A stretch of 64,000 nucleotides of DNA, from contig NZ_KB892834.1 in the NCBI RefSeq assembly GCF_000373965.1, positions 466,191 to 530,190 of the forward strand. Reading direction: 5' to 3'. The position numbers and the translations under genes were made by a program. The notes beneath the pieces were generated by a model that saw nothing but the letters and a program-made list of their open reading frames with translations, did no database searches and was not told the DNA's origin. Positions 26,282-37,576 of this stretch are shown in pieces; the first letter of the stretch is position 1; every line of letters starts with the position of its first letter. This DNA comes from Uliginosibacterium gangwonense DSM 18521. GTDB lineage: Bacteria; Pseudomonadota; Gammaproteobacteria; Burkholderiales; Rhodocyclaceae.

Positions 26282-26377
26282 GTGAACGAACTCTTGATCA
26301 TCGCTGTCCTGCTCGCTGTGTTTGCCAGTGTTGTGTTGCTGGTCGCTGCGTGTCGCAGACTGGGGGTGCACAAATGA
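26282..26377 (+). CDS. 31-residue membrane peptide at the head of the kdp operon
   Basis: A GTG-start frame directly behind a GGAGG (26271-26275, spacing 6), which is the best ribosome site of the region. The peptide is one hydrophobic helix (LLIIAVLLAVFASVVLLVA) followed by ACRRLGVHK. Its stop overlaps the kdpF start as ATGA. From memory, short peptides with one membrane helix ending in a C-x-R/E-L motif do precede kdpF/kdpA in other bacteria, but they are seldom annotated. A small accessory subunit of the Kdp pump is a reasonable guess; a translational coupling leader is the alternative. Confidence 0.6.
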   Translation: MNELLIIAVLLAVFASVVLLVAACRRLGVHK

Positions 26378-26466
26378 ACATCCTCTATTGGCTGGCGGGG
26401 GGGGTTGCCCTGCTGCTGTTCATCTACTTGCTGATTGCGCTGTTCCGCGCCGAGGAGATGTCATGA
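26374..26466 (+). CDS. kdpF: KdpF, small subunit of the potassium pump
   Basis: A 30-residue single-helix protein (MNILYWLAGGVALLLFIYLL, then [10 protein letters not shown]). Length, position just before kdpA and the closing ALFRAEEM, close to the ALINAEAF type ending of known KdpF, support the assignment. KdpF stabilises the KdpABC complex in the inner membrane. Both ends overlap neighbours: ATGA with the upstream peptide and ATGTCATGA with kdpA, a sign of tight translational coupling. Confidence 0.85.
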   Translation: MNILYWLAGGVALLLFIYLLIALFRAEEMS

Positions 26467-28247
26467 ACCACTCCTCTATCGTGCAGGTTTTGTTGTACTT
26501 GTTTGTACTGCTGGTGCTGGCTTGGCCGTTGGGGCGCTATTTGGCTGATCTGTTTGAAGGGCGTTGGGCTACGCGCTGGCCGCGTTTGGGGCGGCTTGCC
26601 GGGCATGCATACCGTCTGTGTGGTATTCAGCCTGAAGAGGAGATGAGTTGGTGGCGCTATGCGCTGGCTTTGCTGGTGTTCAATGCCATCGGTGTGCTCG
26701 TGGTATATGCCATACAGCGCATGCAGGCCTGGTTGCCGCTTAATCCGGCGGGCATGGCTGCCATTGAGCCAGGTTCGGCCTTCAATACCGCAATCAGCTT
26801 TGTTACCAATACCAATTGGCAAGGCTATAGCGGTGAGGCGGCGATGAGCCACCTGACCCAGATGCTGGCCTTGGCGGTGCAGAATTTTCTTTCCGCTGCC
26901 ACGGGGCTGGCTGTGGCGATTGCCTTGATTCGCGGTTTTGTCCGGCGCAGTGCGCAAGGGATTGGCAATGCATGGGTGGATCTGGTGCGTGGCACGGTGG
27001 GGGTGCTACTGCCGCTGTCTGTGGTCGTGGCGGTGTTCCTGGTTGCCCAAGGCGTGGTGCAGAACTTTTCCGGCCCGCAGGAGGTGAGTCTCATACAGCC
27101 CTTCGAGTATTCGCAACCCAAGCTGGGTACCGATGGTCAACCGCTCAAGGATGCGGGTGGGCAGGTCATCAACGAGACCTTGATGGCGAAGACGCAGAGT
27201 ATCCCGATGGGGCCTGTTGCTTCTCAGGAAGCTATCAAGATGGTCGGTACGAATGGTGGTGGTTTTTTCAACGCGAATTCTGCGCATCCTTTCGAGAATC
27301 CGACGCCGCTGAGCAATTATGTTCAGATGCTGGCGATCTTTCTGATCCCGGCGGCCTTGTGTTTCACGTTGGGGCACATGGTGGGCAATATCCGTCAGGG
27401 CGTGACTATCCTGGCTGCGATGAGTCTGATTTTCCTGGCACTGCTGGCGCTTACGATTTGGGCTGAAGGCCATGCCAACCCGATGCTGACAGCCTTGGGC
27501 ATGGATGGTGCGGGCGGCAATCTTGAGGGTAAGGAGTTGCGTTTTGGCAGCCTGCAATCTGCCATCTTTGCGGTGATTACGACAGCGGCATCCTGTGGTG
27601 CGGTCAATGCCATGCATGACAGCTTCATGCCGCTCGGGGGGCTGGTGCCGATGCTGCAGATCCAGCTCGGCGAAGTGGTGTTTGGTGGCGTGGGCGCAGG
27701 GCTCTATGGCATGCTGATTTTTGCCATCGAAGCAGTTTTCATCGCGGGTCTAATGATCGGGCGTACCCCGGAATATCTGGGCAAGAAGATCGAGTCTTTC
27801 GAAATGAAAATGGTGTCAATCGCTATTCTTGCCACCCCTTTATTGATCCTGGGCGGTACTGCCGTTGCAGTGATGATGCCAGATGCATTGGCGAGCCTTG
27901 CCAACCCGGCGGCGCACGGTTTCTCGGAAATCCTGTACGCATTTTCATCGGCCACCAACAACAACGGTTCGGCTTTTGCGGGGCTGTCGGCCAACACGCC
28001 GTTCTACAACCTTGCCTTGGGACTTGCGATGTGGTTCGGGCGCTTCACCGTGATCATCCCGGTGCTGGCGATTGCGGGGCAGCTTGCGGCCAAGCCCCGT
28101 TTGGCCGAGACGCCGGGAACGCTTCCCACGCATGGCCCGTTGTTCGTGGTGCTGTTGATCGGTGTGGTGCTGCTCGTTGGTGCGCTCACCTATCTGCCTG
28201 CTCTTGCGCTCGGCCCGATTGTCGAGCATCTGCAACTTTTCCATTGA
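26463..28247 (+). CDS. kdpA: KdpA, potassium-binding and channel subunit
   Basis: A 594-residue inner-membrane protein with about ten hydrophobic segments. It contains the four selectivity-filter-like turns of the SKT superfamily, for example [11 protein letters not shown] near residues 117-127, [18 protein letters not shown] near 262-279 and [14 protein letters not shown] near 497-510. It binds and conducts K+ in the KdpFABC complex, powered by KdpB. The start at 26463 overlaps the kdpF stop. The length is close to the usual 560-600 residues. Part of the operon kdpFABCDE on the plus strand. Confidence 0.95.
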   Translation: MNHSSIVQVLLYLFVLLVLAWPLGRYLADLFEGRWATRWPRLGRLAGHAYRLCGIQPEEEMSWWRYALALLVFNAIGVLVVYAIQRMQAWLPLNPAGMAAIEPGSAFNTAISFVTNTNWQGYSGEAAMSHLTQMLALAVQNFLSAATGLAVAIALIRGFVRRSAQGIGNAWVDLVRGTVGVLLPLSVVVAVFLVAQGVVQNFSGPQEVSLIQPFEYSQPKLGTDGQPLKDAGGQVINETLMAKTQSIPMGPVASQEAIKMVGTNGGGFFNANSAHPFENPTPLSNYVQMLAIFLIPAALCFTLGHMVGNIRQGVTILAAMSLIFLALLALTIWAEGHANPMLTALGMDGAGGNLEGKELRFGSLQSAIFAVITTAASCGAVNAMHDSFMPLGGLVPMLQIQLGEVVFGGVGAGLYGMLIFAIEAVFIAGLMIGRTPEYLGKKIESFEMKMVSIAILATPLLILGGTAVAVMMPDALASLANPAAHGFSEILYAFSSATNNNGSAFAGLSANTPFYNLALGLAMWFGRFTVIIPVLAIAGQLAAKPRLAETPGTLPTHGPLFVVLLIGVVLLVGALTYLPALALGPIVEHLQLFH

Positions 28248-28260
28248 AAGGAAGCTTGTC

Positions 28261-30348
28261 ATGAGCAAATCTCAAGCGCTTCCGCTGTTCGACCCGAAGC
28301 TGGTGAAGCCTGCCCTGCTCGAATCCCTGCGTAAGCTCTCACCTCGCGCCCAATGGCGCAACCCGGTGATGTTCGTGGTATGGATCGGTAGTGTTCTCAC
28401 CACCATACTTGCCGTGCAGGCCAGTTCCGGTCGTGGGGATGCTTCGGCTGGTTTTGTCTGGGCGATTACGATCTGGCTGTGGTTTACGATCCTGTTTGCC
28501 AACTTTGCCGAAGCCATTGCCGAAGGCCGTGGCCGGGCTCAGGCCGAGGCGCTACGCGGGTTGCGCCGGACGACATGGGCCAAGCTGCTGCGGGAACCCC
28601 ATTACGGTGCCCAGTGGCAACTGCGTGAATCGAACGAATTGCGCATGGGGGATGTGGTGATCGTTTCAACCGGCGAGACGATTCCGGGTGATGGAGAAGT
28701 GATCGAAGGGGTCGCCTCTGTAGATGAGTCGGCAATTACCGGTGAATCTGCGCCTGTGATCCGTGAGGCGGGCGGTGACTTCTGTTCGGTGACGGGCGGC
28801 ACACGCGTACTCTCAGACTGGCTGGTGGTTCGCATTACCGCGAATCCGGGCGATGCCTTCCTTGACCGCATGATTGCAATGGTCGAAGGCGCCAAGCGCG
28901 GCAAAACGCCCAACGAGATCGCCCTGACCATCCTGCTCGTGGCGATGACCATGATCTTCCTGTTTGCCTGTGCCAGCCTCCTGCCTTTCTCGCTCTACAG
29001 CGTAAGCAGCGCCGGGCAAGGCTTGCCGATCAGCGTGACCGCACTGGTTGCCCTGCTGGTGTGCCTGATCCCGACGACGATCGCCGGTCTGCTGTCTGCC
29101 ATTGGCGTGGCTGGCATGAGCCGCATGATGCAGGCCAACGTCATTGCCACCTCGGGGCGCGCAGTCGAAGCGGCCGGGGACGTGGACGTGCTGCTGCTCG
29201 ACAAGACGGGCACAATCACATTGGGTAATCGTCAGGCCAGCGCATTCATCCCCGCTCAGGGCGTTAGCGAACGCGAACTGGCTGATGCAGCCCAGCTTGC
29301 CTCATTGTCCGACGAGACGCCCGAAGGACGCAGCATCGTCGTGCTGGCCAAGGATAAATTCAATCTGCGTGGTCGTGAGCTGCATGACGCGAGCTTCGTG
29401 CCCTTCACGGCGCAAACGCGTATGAGCGGTGTCGACATCACGAAAGGCGATGCCCAGCAACACGGCCAGCGCCACATTCGCAAGGGGGCTGCGGAGGCCG
29501 TGCGGGGCTGGGTTCAGGATCAGGGCGCAGCCTTCCCTTCCGACGTACTGCGCAATGTAGAGGCGGTCGCCAAGCGTGGCAGCACGCCGCTGGTGGTGGC
29601 TGATGGCAAACGCGTGCTGGGGGTGATAGAACTCAAGGACATTGTCAAAGGCGGCATTGCTGAACGTTTTGCTGCACTGCGCCGGATGGGCATCAAGACC
29701 GTGATGATCACGGGGGACAACAAGCTCACCGCCGCCGCCATTGCCGCCGAGGCAGGTGTGGATGACTATCTTGCCGAGGCGCGTCCAGAGGACAAGCTGA
29801 AACTGATCCGTGATTACCAGGCCGAGGGACACCTGGTTGCCATGACAGGAGATGGCACCAACGACGCCCCCGCACTGGCCCAGGCCGATGTGGCGGTGGC
29901 GATGAATTCGGGCACCCAGGCGGCGAAAGAGGCTGGCAACATGGTCGACCTCGATTCCAACCCGACCAAGCTGATCGAGATCGTCGAGACCGGCAAGCAG
30001 ATGCTGATGACACGCGGCGCCCTGACGACCTTTTCCGTGGCCAATGACGTTGCCAAATACTTTGCGATTCTGCCCGCTGTTTTCGTCGGCACTTATCCAC
30101 AGCTTGCGCGGCTGGACGTGATGCAGCTCTCCAGCCCGACTTCGGCCATTCTCTCCGCCGTGATATTCAATGCCCTCATCATTGTGGCGCTGATCCCGCT
30201 AGCCCTACGTGGGGTGCGCTATCGCCCACTTGGCGCAGCCGTGTTGCTGAGGCGGAACCTGTTGATCTATGGTTTGGGCGGTGTGGTATTGCCTTTCCCA
30301 TGCATCAAACTGATTGATCTTACATTGCATGCTATGGGAGTTGCCTGA
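28261..30348 (+). CDS. kdpB: KdpB, catalytic P-type ATPase subunit
   Basis: A 695-residue P-type ATPase. Phosphorylation site DKTGT with D314, actuator-domain TGES within [12 protein letters not shown], hinge [16 protein letters not shown], and the KdpB-specific [19 protein letters not shown] in the C-terminal membrane part are all present. It hydrolyses ATP to drive K+ uptake through KdpA. An AAGGAAG site precedes the ATG at 28261. Its stop overlaps the kdpC start (TGATG), so the two are translationally coupled. Confidence 0.96.
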   Translation: MSKSQALPLFDPKLVKPALLESLRKLSPRAQWRNPVMFVVWIGSVLTTILAVQASSGRGDASAGFVWAITIWLWFTILFANFAEAIAEGRGRAQAEALRGLRRTTWAKLLREPHYGAQWQLRESNELRMGDVVIVSTGETIPGDGEVIEGVASVDESAITGESAPVIREAGGDFCSVTGGTRVLSDWLVVRITANPGDAFLDRMIAMVEGAKRGKTPNEIALTILLVAMTMIFLFACASLLPFSLYSVSSAGQGLPISVTALVALLVCLIPTTIAGLLSAIGVAGMSRMMQANVIATSGRAVEAAGDVDVLLLDKTGTITLGNRQASAFIPAQGVSERELADAAQLASLSDETPEGRSIVVLAKDKFNLRGRELHDASFVPFTAQTRMSGVDITKGDAQQHGQRHIRKGAAEAVRGWVQDQGAAFPSDVLRNVEAVAKRGSTPLVVADGKRVLGVIELKDIVKGGIAERFAALRRMGIKTVMITGDNKLTAAAIAAEAGVDDYLAEARPEDKLKLIRDYQAEGHLVAMTGDGTNDAPALAQADVAVAMNSGTQAAKEAGNMVDLDSNPTKLIEIVETGKQMLMTRGALTTFSVANDVAKYFAILPAVFVGTYPQLARLDVMQLSSPTSAILSAVIFNALIIVALIPLALRGVRYRPLGAAVLLRRNLLIYGLGGVVLPFPCIKLIDLTLHAMGVA

Positions 30349-30968
30349 TGAACACCCTGAATCAAAATATGCCTACAGAATCGGTCTGGCACACCTGTGT
30401 CGATACTTTGCGCCCGGCATTATGCCTGTTCGCGCTGCTGAGTCTGCTGACGGGCGTGCTCTACCCGTTGACCATAACGGCTATCGCTCAGATCATATTC
30501 CCGGCCCAGGCCAATGGTAGCCTGATCAGGCGCGGCGATCAGGTTGTTGGCTCAGCGCTGATCGGCCAGTTCTTCAGCGAGCCGAAGTACCTGTGGGGGC
30601 GCCCCTCGGCGACCGGGCCGATGCCATATAATGCGCTGTCCTCCGGTGGCTCCAACCTCGGGCCGACCAACCCCGCACTGAGCGACGCGGTCAAAGCCCG
30701 CATCGAAGCCTTGCGCATCGCGCAACCCGGACAATCTGGCACCATCCCGCAAGACCTGGTTACGGCCTCCGCGTCGGGGCTTGATCCGCATGTTTCGCCC
30801 GAAGCGGCGCTCTGGCAGGTTGAACGTATTGCCCATGCACGCAGCATTGCACCGGAACGCGTAAAGGCTATCATTGCAGCCAACACCCAGGCGAGCGATC
30901 TTGGCCTCTTTGGCGAGGCGCGCGTCAACGTTCTACGGGTCAATCTTGATCTGGATGCCAAGCCGTGA
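30348..30968 (+). CDS. kdpC: KdpC subunit
   Basis: A 206-residue protein with one N-terminal membrane helix (about 20-45, LRPALCLFALLSLLTGVLYPL) and a periplasmic domain with family phrases FSEPKYLWGRPSAT, YNALSSGGSNLGPTNPAL and DLVTASASGLDPHVSPEAALWQVERIA. KdpC stabilises nucleotide binding and assembly in KdpFABC. The start overlaps the kdpB stop and its end overlaps the kdpD GTG start (GTGA). Slightly longer than the E. coli protein at the N terminus. Confidence 0.95.
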   Translation: MNTLNQNMPTESVWHTCVDTLRPALCLFALLSLLTGVLYPLTITAIAQIIFPAQANGSLIRRGDQVVGSALIGQFFSEPKYLWGRPSATGPMPYNALSSGGSNLGPTNPALSDAVKARIEALRIAQPGQSGTIPQDLVTASASGLDPHVSPEAALWQVERIAHARSIAPERVKAIIAANTQASDLGLFGEARVNVLRVNLDLDAKP

Positions 30969-33637
30969 CTGAACAACGCCCTGACCCTGATCGCCTTCTG
31001 GCCTCCATCGCACGAGATGAACAGCTGGCGACACGTGGCAAGCTGAAGATTTTCTTCGGCGCTTGTGCAGGTGTCGGTAAAACCTATGCCATGCTTTCGG
31101 CAGCCCGCCAGCGTGCTCTGGAAGGCGAGGAAGTTTTGATCGGTCTTGTCGAAACGCATGGCCGCAAGGAAACGGCTGCTCTGCTGGAAGGTCTCGCCCA
31201 ACTGCCGCGTCGTGAGCTGAGCTACCGTGGTCATATGCTCACCGAGTTCGATCTCGACGCCGCGCTGGCGCGCAAACCAGCGCTGATTGTGGTGGACGAA
31301 CTGGCTCACAGCAATGTTGAGGGGAGCCGCCATCGCAAGCGTTGGCAGGACGTTGAGGAATTGCTGGCCGCCGGGATCAACGTATGGTCGGCGCTCAACG
31401 TCCAGCACCTGGAAAGTCTCAACGATGTCGTCGGCAGCATCACGGGTATTCGCGTCAACGAAACCGTTCCAGATCTGGTTTTCAAGTGCGCCGATGAAGT
31501 CGCACTCATCGACTTGCCGCCCGAGGAACTGCAGGCCCGTCTGAAGGCGGGCAAAGTTTATCTGGCGGAAGCGGCCGAACGCGCTGCGGACAATTTTTTT
31601 CGCACGGGCAACCTCATCGCCCTGCGCGAGTTGGCCCTGCGCCGGACGGCTGACCGGGTTGATGCGCAGATGCGCGCCTGGCGCAGCGAACGGGCGATTG
31701 AACGCGTTTGGGAGACACGGGAGCGTTTGATCGTATGCATCGGCTCAGGCATTGGCGGCGAAACCTTGGTGCGCAATGCCGCCCGCATGGCCGCCAATCT
31801 GCAGGCGGAATGGATCGCACTCAGCGTTGAAACCCCTGAAATGGCAGGTGAATCTGAAACCCGACGCGGTCGACGACGCCGTGCGCTGAAACTCGCCGAA
31901 TCGTTGGGCGCAGAAGTCTGCACGCTCAGCGCCAATGACGCGGCAACCGCAATCGTGCGTTTTGCGCAAAATCGCAATGCAAGCAAAATTGCCTTAGGGC
32001 GGGCGCGTCGCAATGCATGGCAGCGCTTGCTGCATCCCTCGTTGCTGGATCGGCTGGTCAGCCTGGAACACGAGCTGGAGCTGGTCGTGGTCGGGCTGGA
32101 ATGCAAGGAAGAGGCTTCCCCATCCGTGCCGGATTCAAGCCGTCGGCTGCCCCGCTCCTGGCGGGGTTATATCTGGACTGTCGCCATCTGCGCCATGACA
32201 ACCGCGTTGGCCGGGGTATTGCTGTCTTTTTTCGATCTTGCCAATGTCGTCATGGTCTTCCTGCTTGCTGTCGTTGGCATCGCGCTGCGCTTTGGGCGTG
32301 GCCCTGGCGCGCTGGCGGCATGTCTATCAGTGGCCGCGTTTGATTTTTTCTTCGTCCCGCCGCGCCTGACCTTCACCGTTAATGACACACAGTATTTCTT
32401 CACCTTTGCGATGATGTTGGTTGTGGCGCTGGTGATCGGCCAGCTTGCCGCCCGACTCAAGTTCGAGGCGGTTACGGCAGCCACCCGTGAGCATCGCTCA
32501 CTGCAACAGGCCGAATTCTCGCGCGCGCTGTCGGCAGCCTTGTCGACTGAGCAGATTATTGATCTTGCCACGCAACGCTTGCCGGGCATCTTGGATGCAA
32601 AGGTCTCGATCCTTCTCCCCGATGCGCAGGAGCGCCTGCATCCCGCCCACAGCAATGCCTTTGATTTTGCCGACACAGCCGTGGCCGCATGGGTCTACAT
32701 ACATCAGCAAGCAGCAGGGCTTGGCACCGCCACACTGACGGCGGCACGTTCCCGTTACCTGCCATTGAAGGCATCACTGCGGGTGCGCGGAGTACTCGGC
32801 TTGCAGCCAGAAAAAGGCATCAATCTCGATGAACCTGAAACGCTGCGGCAAATCGAAGCCTGTTGTGTGCAGGTGGCACAAGCCCTTGAACGCGTGCACT
32901 ACGTCGAAGTGGCCCAGGATGCGCTGGTGACCATGGAGTCTGAGCGCCTGCGCAACTCCCTGCTATCCGCCGTCTCACACGATCTGCGCACGCCGCTCAC
33001 CGGTCTTGTCGGTATTGCCGATACACTGGCAGCCACAGGCCAGCACTCGCCAGAAGAAAACGAAATGCTGCAGGCGATGCGCGACACGGCGCATCGTCTG
33101 GTTGCACTGGTCACCAATCTGCTCGATATGGCTCGTTTGCAGACTGGGCACGTCAAACTTCGGCAGGATTGGTGTGCCATTGAAGAGGTTATAGAAACAG
33201 CAAGTCGCCAAATGGCACTGCCACTACAAACACATCATTTGATCGTGCAGTGCGATCCAGGGCTGCCCTTGTGCCGTTTTGATCCGATTCTGATCGAGCG
33301 TGTTTTGGTCAATCTGCTCGACAATGCCGTCAAATACACGCCTGCAAACAGCACAATCCACATCCTGGCGCATGCGGAAGAGGCGCTGCTGACTGTCAAT
33401 GTCGAGGATGACGGACCTGGGCTGGTGCCGGGTTCCGAAGAGCGATTATTCTCCAAGTTCGAGCGAGGCAGCAGCGAAAGCGCCCAGCCCGGCGTTGGCT
33501 TGGGGTTGGCGATCTGCCGTGCCATTGTGGCAGCACATGGCGGCAGCATTTGTGCGCGCAATCGCGCCGAGGGCGGGGCCGTCTTTTCGTTCACACTGCC
33601 GCTTGGCAAAATGCCGGATACTGACGAACTGGAGTAG
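30965..33637 (+). CDS. kdpD: KdpD, turgor/potassium sensor histidine kinase
   Basis: An 890-residue sensor beginning with GTG inside the kdpC stop. N-terminal KdpD domain with Walker A-like GACAGVGKTYAML near 32-44 and DELAHSNVEGSRH; USP-like domain near 250-370; four membrane helices near 400-500 (with the marker FDFFFVPPRLTFTV); GAF-like segment; HisKA with SHDLRTPLTG; and HATPase with N-box LLDNAVKYTP and GVGLGLAICRAIV. It phosphorylates KdpE under low K+ or osmotic stress to induce the operon. Placement inside the kdpFABCDE operon is standard. Confidence 0.95.
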   Translation: MTEQRPDPDRLLASIARDEQLATRGKLKIFFGACAGVGKTYAMLSAARQRALEGEEVLIGLVETHGRKETAALLEGLAQLPRRELSYRGHMLTEFDLDAALARKPALIVVDELAHSNVEGSRHRKRWQDVEELLAAGINVWSALNVQHLESLNDVVGSITGIRVNETVPDLVFKCADEVALIDLPPEELQARLKAGKVYLAEAAERAADNFFRTGNLIALRELALRRTADRVDAQMRAWRSERAIERVWETRERLIVCIGSGIGGETLVRNAARMAANLQAEWIALSVETPEMAGESETRRGRRRRALKLAESLGAEVCTLSANDAATAIVRFAQNRNASKIALGRARRNAWQRLLHPSLLDRLVSLEHELELVVVGLECKEEASPSVPDSSRRLPRSWRGYIWTVAICAMTTALAGVLLSFFDLANVVMVFLLAVVGIALRFGRGPGALAACLSVAAFDFFFVPPRLTFTVNDTQYFFTFAMMLVVALVIGQLAARLKFEAVTAATREHRSLQQAEFSRALSAALSTEQIIDLATQRLPGILDAKVSILLPDAQERLHPAHSNAFDFADTAVAAWVYIHQQAAGLGTATLTAARSRYLPLKASLRVRGVLGLQPEKGINLDEPETLRQIEACCVQVAQALERVHYVEVAQDALVTMESERLRNSLLSAVSHDLRTPLTGLVGIADTLAATGQHSPEENEMLQAMRDTAHRLVALVTNLLDMARLQTGHVKLRQDWCAIEEVIETASRQMALPLQTHHLIVQCDPGLPLCRFDPILIERVLVNLLDNAVKYTPANSTIHILAHAEEALLTVNVEDDGPGLVPGSEERLFSKFERGSSESAQPGVGLGLAICRAIVAAHGGSICARNRAEGGAVFSFTLPLGKMPDTDELE

Positions 33638-33639
33638 CT

Positions 33640-34332
33640 ATGAATGCCCCGAGTCTGCGGGTACTGATCATTGAGGATGACCCCGTCATCCGCCGCTTCG
33701 TGCGCAGCGCGCTGGAGGCCGAGGCATGCGAAGTCTTTGAAGCCGATACCGCAGCGCGTGGCGAGATTGAGGCAGGCACACGCCAGCCCGCCTTGCTCAT
33801 TCTGGATCTTGGATTACCTGATCGGGATGGGCAGGACGTCATCCGGGGGCTGCGGACTTGGTCGCAGGTGCCCATCATTGTGCTGTCTGCACGCACCAAC
33901 GAAGATGAAAAAGTCCGGGCACTGGATGCGGGGGCTGACGACTATCTGGTCAAACCTTTTGGCGTGCCCGAACTCCTGGCGCGTGTGCGCGCCCAACTAC
34001 GCCGCAGCGCCTTGATTGGTCACGAAGCCCAGCCGGTCTTCTGCTTCGGCCAGATTGAGGTCAACATGATTGAGCGTCGCATTACCCGGGCCGGGGAAGA
34101 GGTTCACCTGACGCCCATCGAATTCCGCCTGTTGGCCGCACTGATCCGCAGTCATGGTCGCGTCATGACCCACCGCCAGTTGCTAACGGAAGCCTGGGGG
34201 CCGGGCTACGCAGAACGTAGCCACTACCTGCGCATCTACATGAAGCAACTCCGCGAAAAGCTGGAACGCAATCCTGCGCAGCCGGAATTCCTGCTGACTG
34301 AAACCGGTGTAGGGTACAGGTTGGCAGGATAA
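33640..34332 (+). CDS. kdpE: KdpE response regulator
   Basis: A 230-residue OmpR-type regulator. The receiver has EDDPVIRRF near residues 11-19, the phospho-acceptor Asp in LILDLGLPDRDGQDV near 52-56, and Lys in YLVKPFGVPEL. The winged-helix DNA-binding half reads HLTPIEFRLLAALIRSHGRVMTHRQLL and HYLRIYMKQLREKLE. It starts 2 bp after kdpD, preceded by a GGAG. It probably binds the TTTACG repeat at 26171-26187 to switch on the operon. Confidence 0.95.
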   Translation: MNAPSLRVLIIEDDPVIRRFVRSALEAEACEVFEADTAARGEIEAGTRQPALLILDLGLPDRDGQDVIRGLRTWSQVPIIVLSARTNEDEKVRALDAGADDYLVKPFGVPELLARVRAQLRRSALIGHEAQPVFCFGQIEVNMIERRITRAGEEVHLTPIEFRLLAALIRSHGRVMTHRQLLTEAWGPGYAERSHYLRIYMKQLREKLERNPAQPEFLLTETGVGYRLAG

Positions 34333-34395
34333 TGCCAGCCTGTATCTGCATTCTTACGTCATGAATCCAGTGTTTTGTCCACAGAATGTGCACAG

Positions 34396-34442
34396 GGGTG
34401 TGGATAAAATCTTCTCGTGCCGAGAATGACTTATCCACACCC
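34396..34442. repeat. Nested perfect palindrome with two inverted DnaA-box sequences
   Basis: GGGTGTGGATAA (34396-34407) and TTATCCACACCC (34431-34442) are a perfect 12-bp inverted repeat. Inside lies a second perfect hairpin, TTCTCG-TGC-CGAGAA (34412-34426). The arms contain TGTGGATAA and TTATCCACA, the consensus DnaA box, in inverted orientation. It stands between the converging kdpE and cusA ends, where a bidirectional terminator would be expected; there is no T run. Confidence 0.65.
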
Positions 34443-34453
34443 TACTTGGCGCT

Positions 34454-37400
34454 TTACTTGTTTTTGCGCCGTATCAGCAGGTAGACCGCCGGGATCAAGA
34501 ACATGGAGAGCAGTGGCGCGGTGATCATTCCGCCCACCATGGGGGCGGCGATCCGCTGCATGACCTCAGAGCCGGTGCCGCCACCCCACATGATCGGTAG
34601 CAAGCCTGCGAGGATCACCGCCACCGTCATGGCCTTGGGGCGCACGCGCAATACCGCCCCTTCCCGAATGGCTTCGCTCAGTGCAGTTTGATCGGTGTGT
34701 CCTGCCGCCAGCCGTGCCTCCCAGGCATGCTTGAGGTAGAGCAGCATGATCACCCCGAATTCGGCTGACACGCCTGCCAGGGCGATGAAGCCCACCGCAC
34801 CTGCCACAGACAGGTTGTAACCCAGCAGCCAGAGCAACCAGATGCCGCCCACCAGCGCGAACGGCAAGGTCGCCATGATCAGTAGCGCCTCATCGATCCG
34901 GCGGAAGGTCAGATAGAGCAGCACGAAGATGATCAGCAATGTGAAAGGCACCACGATCTTCATCTTGGCGGTGGCGCGCTCCAGATATTCAAACTGCCCG
35001 GACCACGCAATCGAGTATCCCGAAGGCATTTTCACCTGGGCCGACACAGCTTGCTGCATATCCTTTACCGTGCTGGCCAGATCGCGCCCCCGGATATCCA
35101 CATACACCCAGCCGGACAAACGCGCGTTCTCGCTCTTGAGCATGGGCGGGCCGTCGCTGACGCGAACCTGGGCCACGTCCCCCAGCCGCAGCCACGCCCC
35201 GCGCGGGCCGACGATGGGCAGATCGCGCAGCGCCTGCACCGAATCGCGGATTTCACGCGGGTAACGCACATTGATCGGGTAACGCGCCAAGCCTTCGATG
35301 GTTTCGCCGATGTTTTCGCCCCCAATGGCGGAGCTGACCACCGACTGCACGTCCGCGATATTCATGCCAAAGCGGGCTGCCGCGTCGCGGTCGATCTGCA
35401 CATCCACATAGCGCCCGCCAGTCAGGCGTTCGGCCAGTGCGGAACTCACCCCCGGCACCTGCTTGACCACTTGCTCAATCTGCGTGGTCAGGCGCTCGAT
35501 CTGCGCCAGATCGGTCCCCCCCACCTTGACGCCCACCGGGCTCTTGATGCCGGTGGCCAGCATGTCCAGGCGGTTGCGGATCGGTGGCACCCAGATGTTT
35601 GCCAACCCCGGCACCTTGACGATGCGGTCCAGCTCTTCGATCAGCTTCTCCGTTGTCATACCCGGTCGCCATTCTTCCTTGGGCTTGAACTGGATCGTGG
35701 TCTCGAACATCTCCAGCGGGGCCGGGTCGGTGGCCGATTCCGCCCGCCCGGCTTTGCCAAAGACACGGGCGACTTCCGGCACCGTTTTGATCAGGCGGTC
35801 GGTCTGCTGCAACAACTCCGCAGCCTTGCCCGCCGACAGCCCTGGCAAGGCGCTTGGCATATACAGCAGATCGCCTTCATCCAGCGGCGGCATGAATTCT
35901 CCACCGATGTGTTGCAGTGGCCACAGGCTGGCGATCAACAAAACAAGGGCTGCGCCCAGCACCGTTTTGGGGTAACGCAATACCCGCTCCAACAAGGGTT
36001 TGTAGCAGGCAATCAAAAAGCGATTGAGTGGGTTGCGCGTTTCATCCGGTATCTTGCCGCGAATCAGATAGCCCATCAGCACGGGGATCAAAGTCACCGC
36101 CAAAGCTGCTGCGGCTGCCATGGCATAGGTCTTGGTGAATGCCAGCGGCGAAAACATCCGCCCTTCCTGTGCTTCCAGCGTGAATACCGGGATGAATGAC
36201 AAGGTAATCACCAGCAGCGAGAAGAACAGCGCAGGCCCCACCTCTGCTGCCGCATCCGCAATGATCTGCCAGTGCGTAGCCCCCTGCGGGGATTCGCCCG
36301 GATGCGCATGACGCCATTGCTCCAGATGCTTGTGGGCGTTTTCGATCATCACCACGGCCGCATCCACCATGGCACCAATCGCAATCGCAATGCCACCCAG
36401 CGACATGATGTTTGCATTGACGCCCTGATAATGCATCACGATAAAGGCCATCAGCACGCCCAGCGGCAGTGAGACAATGGCGACCAGCGAAGAGCGCAGA
36501 TGGAACAGGAAGAGGAAGCACACCAACGCCACCACCACGAATTCTTCGAGCAGCTTATGCTTGAGGTTATCCACAGCGCGCTCAATCAGTTTGCTGCGGT
36601 CATAGGTTGGCACAATTTCCACGCCTTCTGGCAGGCTCGATTGCAGGCTGGCAAGTTTGGCCTTGACGGCGTGGATCGCCTCCAGCGCATTGCGCCCGGA
36701 GCGCAGTACAATCACGCCTCCCGCTACTTCGCCTTCACCATCCAGATCGGCAATCCCCCGGCGCATCTCGGGGCCAAGCTGGATCGTTGCCACATCGCCC
36801 AGGCGCACGGATACGCCCGCATTGGTGCTGAGGAGTGGCACCTTGCGGAAGTCATCCAGCGTTTTCAGATAGCCACTGGCCCGCACCATGTATTCGGCCT
36901 CCCCCATTTCCAGCACCGAGCCGCCGGTTTCCTGATTTGCCTTGTTGAGTGCATCAATGACCATGGCATGGCTCAGGCCGTAGGCGCGCAGGCGATCCGG
37001 ATTGAGCACTACCTGATATTGGCGCACCATGCCGCCGACGGAGGCGACTTCCGCCACATCCGGCACGGTTTTCAGTTCGTACTTCAGGAACCAGTCCTGC
37101 AGGCCGCGTAGCTGCGCCAGATCGTGCTTGCCACTGCGATCCACCAGCGCGTAGCTGTAAATCCAGCCTACGCCGGTGGCATCTGGACCGAGCGCCGGTT
37201 TGGCACTGGCAGGCAGGCGGGATTGCACCTGATTCAGGTATTCCAGCACCCGCGAGCGTGCCCAATACAGATCGGTGCCATCTTCAAACAGCACGTAGAC
37301 GAACGAATCACCAAAGAACGAGAAACCCCGTACCGTTTTGGCTCCGGGCACCGACAGCATTGTGGTGGTCAGTGGATAAGTCACCTGGTTTTCCACAATC

Positions 37401-37576
37401 TGCGGCGCTTGGCCGGGGAAGCTCGTGCGGATGATGACCTGCACGTCCGACAGGTCCGGCAAGGCATCCACCGGCGTGCGCAACACCGATACCACACCCC
37501 ATGCAGACAGCATCAATGTGGCCAGCAGCACCAGAAAACGGTTGGTGATTGACCAGCGAATCAGGCGGGCGATCAT
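34454..37576 (-). CDS. cusA: CusA/CzcA-family heavy-metal RND pump
   Basis: A 1040-residue inner-membrane pump of the HME-RND group. The opening [18 protein letters not shown] and the phrases [34 protein letters not shown] and [24 protein letters not shown] are characteristic of CusA/CzcA. The metal-type TM4 signature [20 protein letters not shown] is present. The accompanying CusB with a CusF-like tail and the separate CusF argue for Cu(I)/Ag(I) rather than Co/Zn/Cd. It is the last gene of a minus-strand operon and starts inside the cusB stop (4-base overlap). A perfect TTATCCACA lies inside the gene at 36567-36575. Confidence 0.92.
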   Translation of the reverse strand: MIARLIRWSITNRFLVLLATLMLSAWGVVSVLRTPVDALPDLSDVQVIIRTSFPGQAPQIVENQVTYPLTTTMLSVPGAKTVRGFSFFGDSFVYVLFEDGTDLYWARSRVLEYLNQVQSRLPASAKPALGPDATGVGWIYSYALVDRSGKHDLAQLRGLQDWFLKYELKTVPDVAEVASVGGMVRQYQVVLNPDRLRAYGLSHAMVIDALNKANQETGGSVLEMGEAEYMVRASGYLKTLDDFRKVPLLSTNAGVSVRLGDVATIQLGPEMRRGIADLDGEGEVAGGVIVLRSGRNALEAIHAVKAKLASLQSSLPEGVEIVPTYDRSKLIERAVDNLKHKLLEEFVVVALVCFLFLFHLRSSLVAIVSLPLGVLMAFIVMHYQGVNANIMSLGGIAIAIGAMVDAAVVMIENAHKHLEQWRHAHPGESPQGATHWQIIADAAAEVGPALFFSLLVITLSFIPVFTLEAQEGRMFSPLAFTKTYAMAAAAALAVTLIPVLMGYLIRGKIPDETRNPLNRFLIACYKPLLERVLRYPKTVLGAALVLLIASLWPLQHIGGEFMPPLDEGDLLYMPSALPGLSAGKAAELLQQTDRLIKTVPEVARVFGKAGRAESATDPAPLEMFETTIQFKPKEEWRPGMTTEKLIEELDRIVKVPGLANIWVPPIRNRLDMLATGIKSPVGVKVGGTDLAQIERLTTQIEQVVKQVPGVSSALAERLTGGRYVDVQIDRDAAARFGMNIADVQSVVSSAIGGENIGETIEGLARYPINVRYPREIRDSVQALRDLPIVGPRGAWLRLGDVAQVRVSDGPPMLKSENARLSGWVYVDIRGRDLASTVKDMQQAVSAQVKMPSGYSIAWSGQFEYLERATAKMKIVVPFTLLIIFVLLYLTFRRIDEALLIMATLPFALVGGIWLLWLLGYNLSVAGAVGFIALAGVSAEFGVIMLLYLKHAWEARLAAGHTDQTALSEAIREGAVLRVRPKAMTVAVILAGLLPIMWGGGTGSEVMQRIAAPMVGGMITAPLLSMFLIPAVYLLIRRKNK

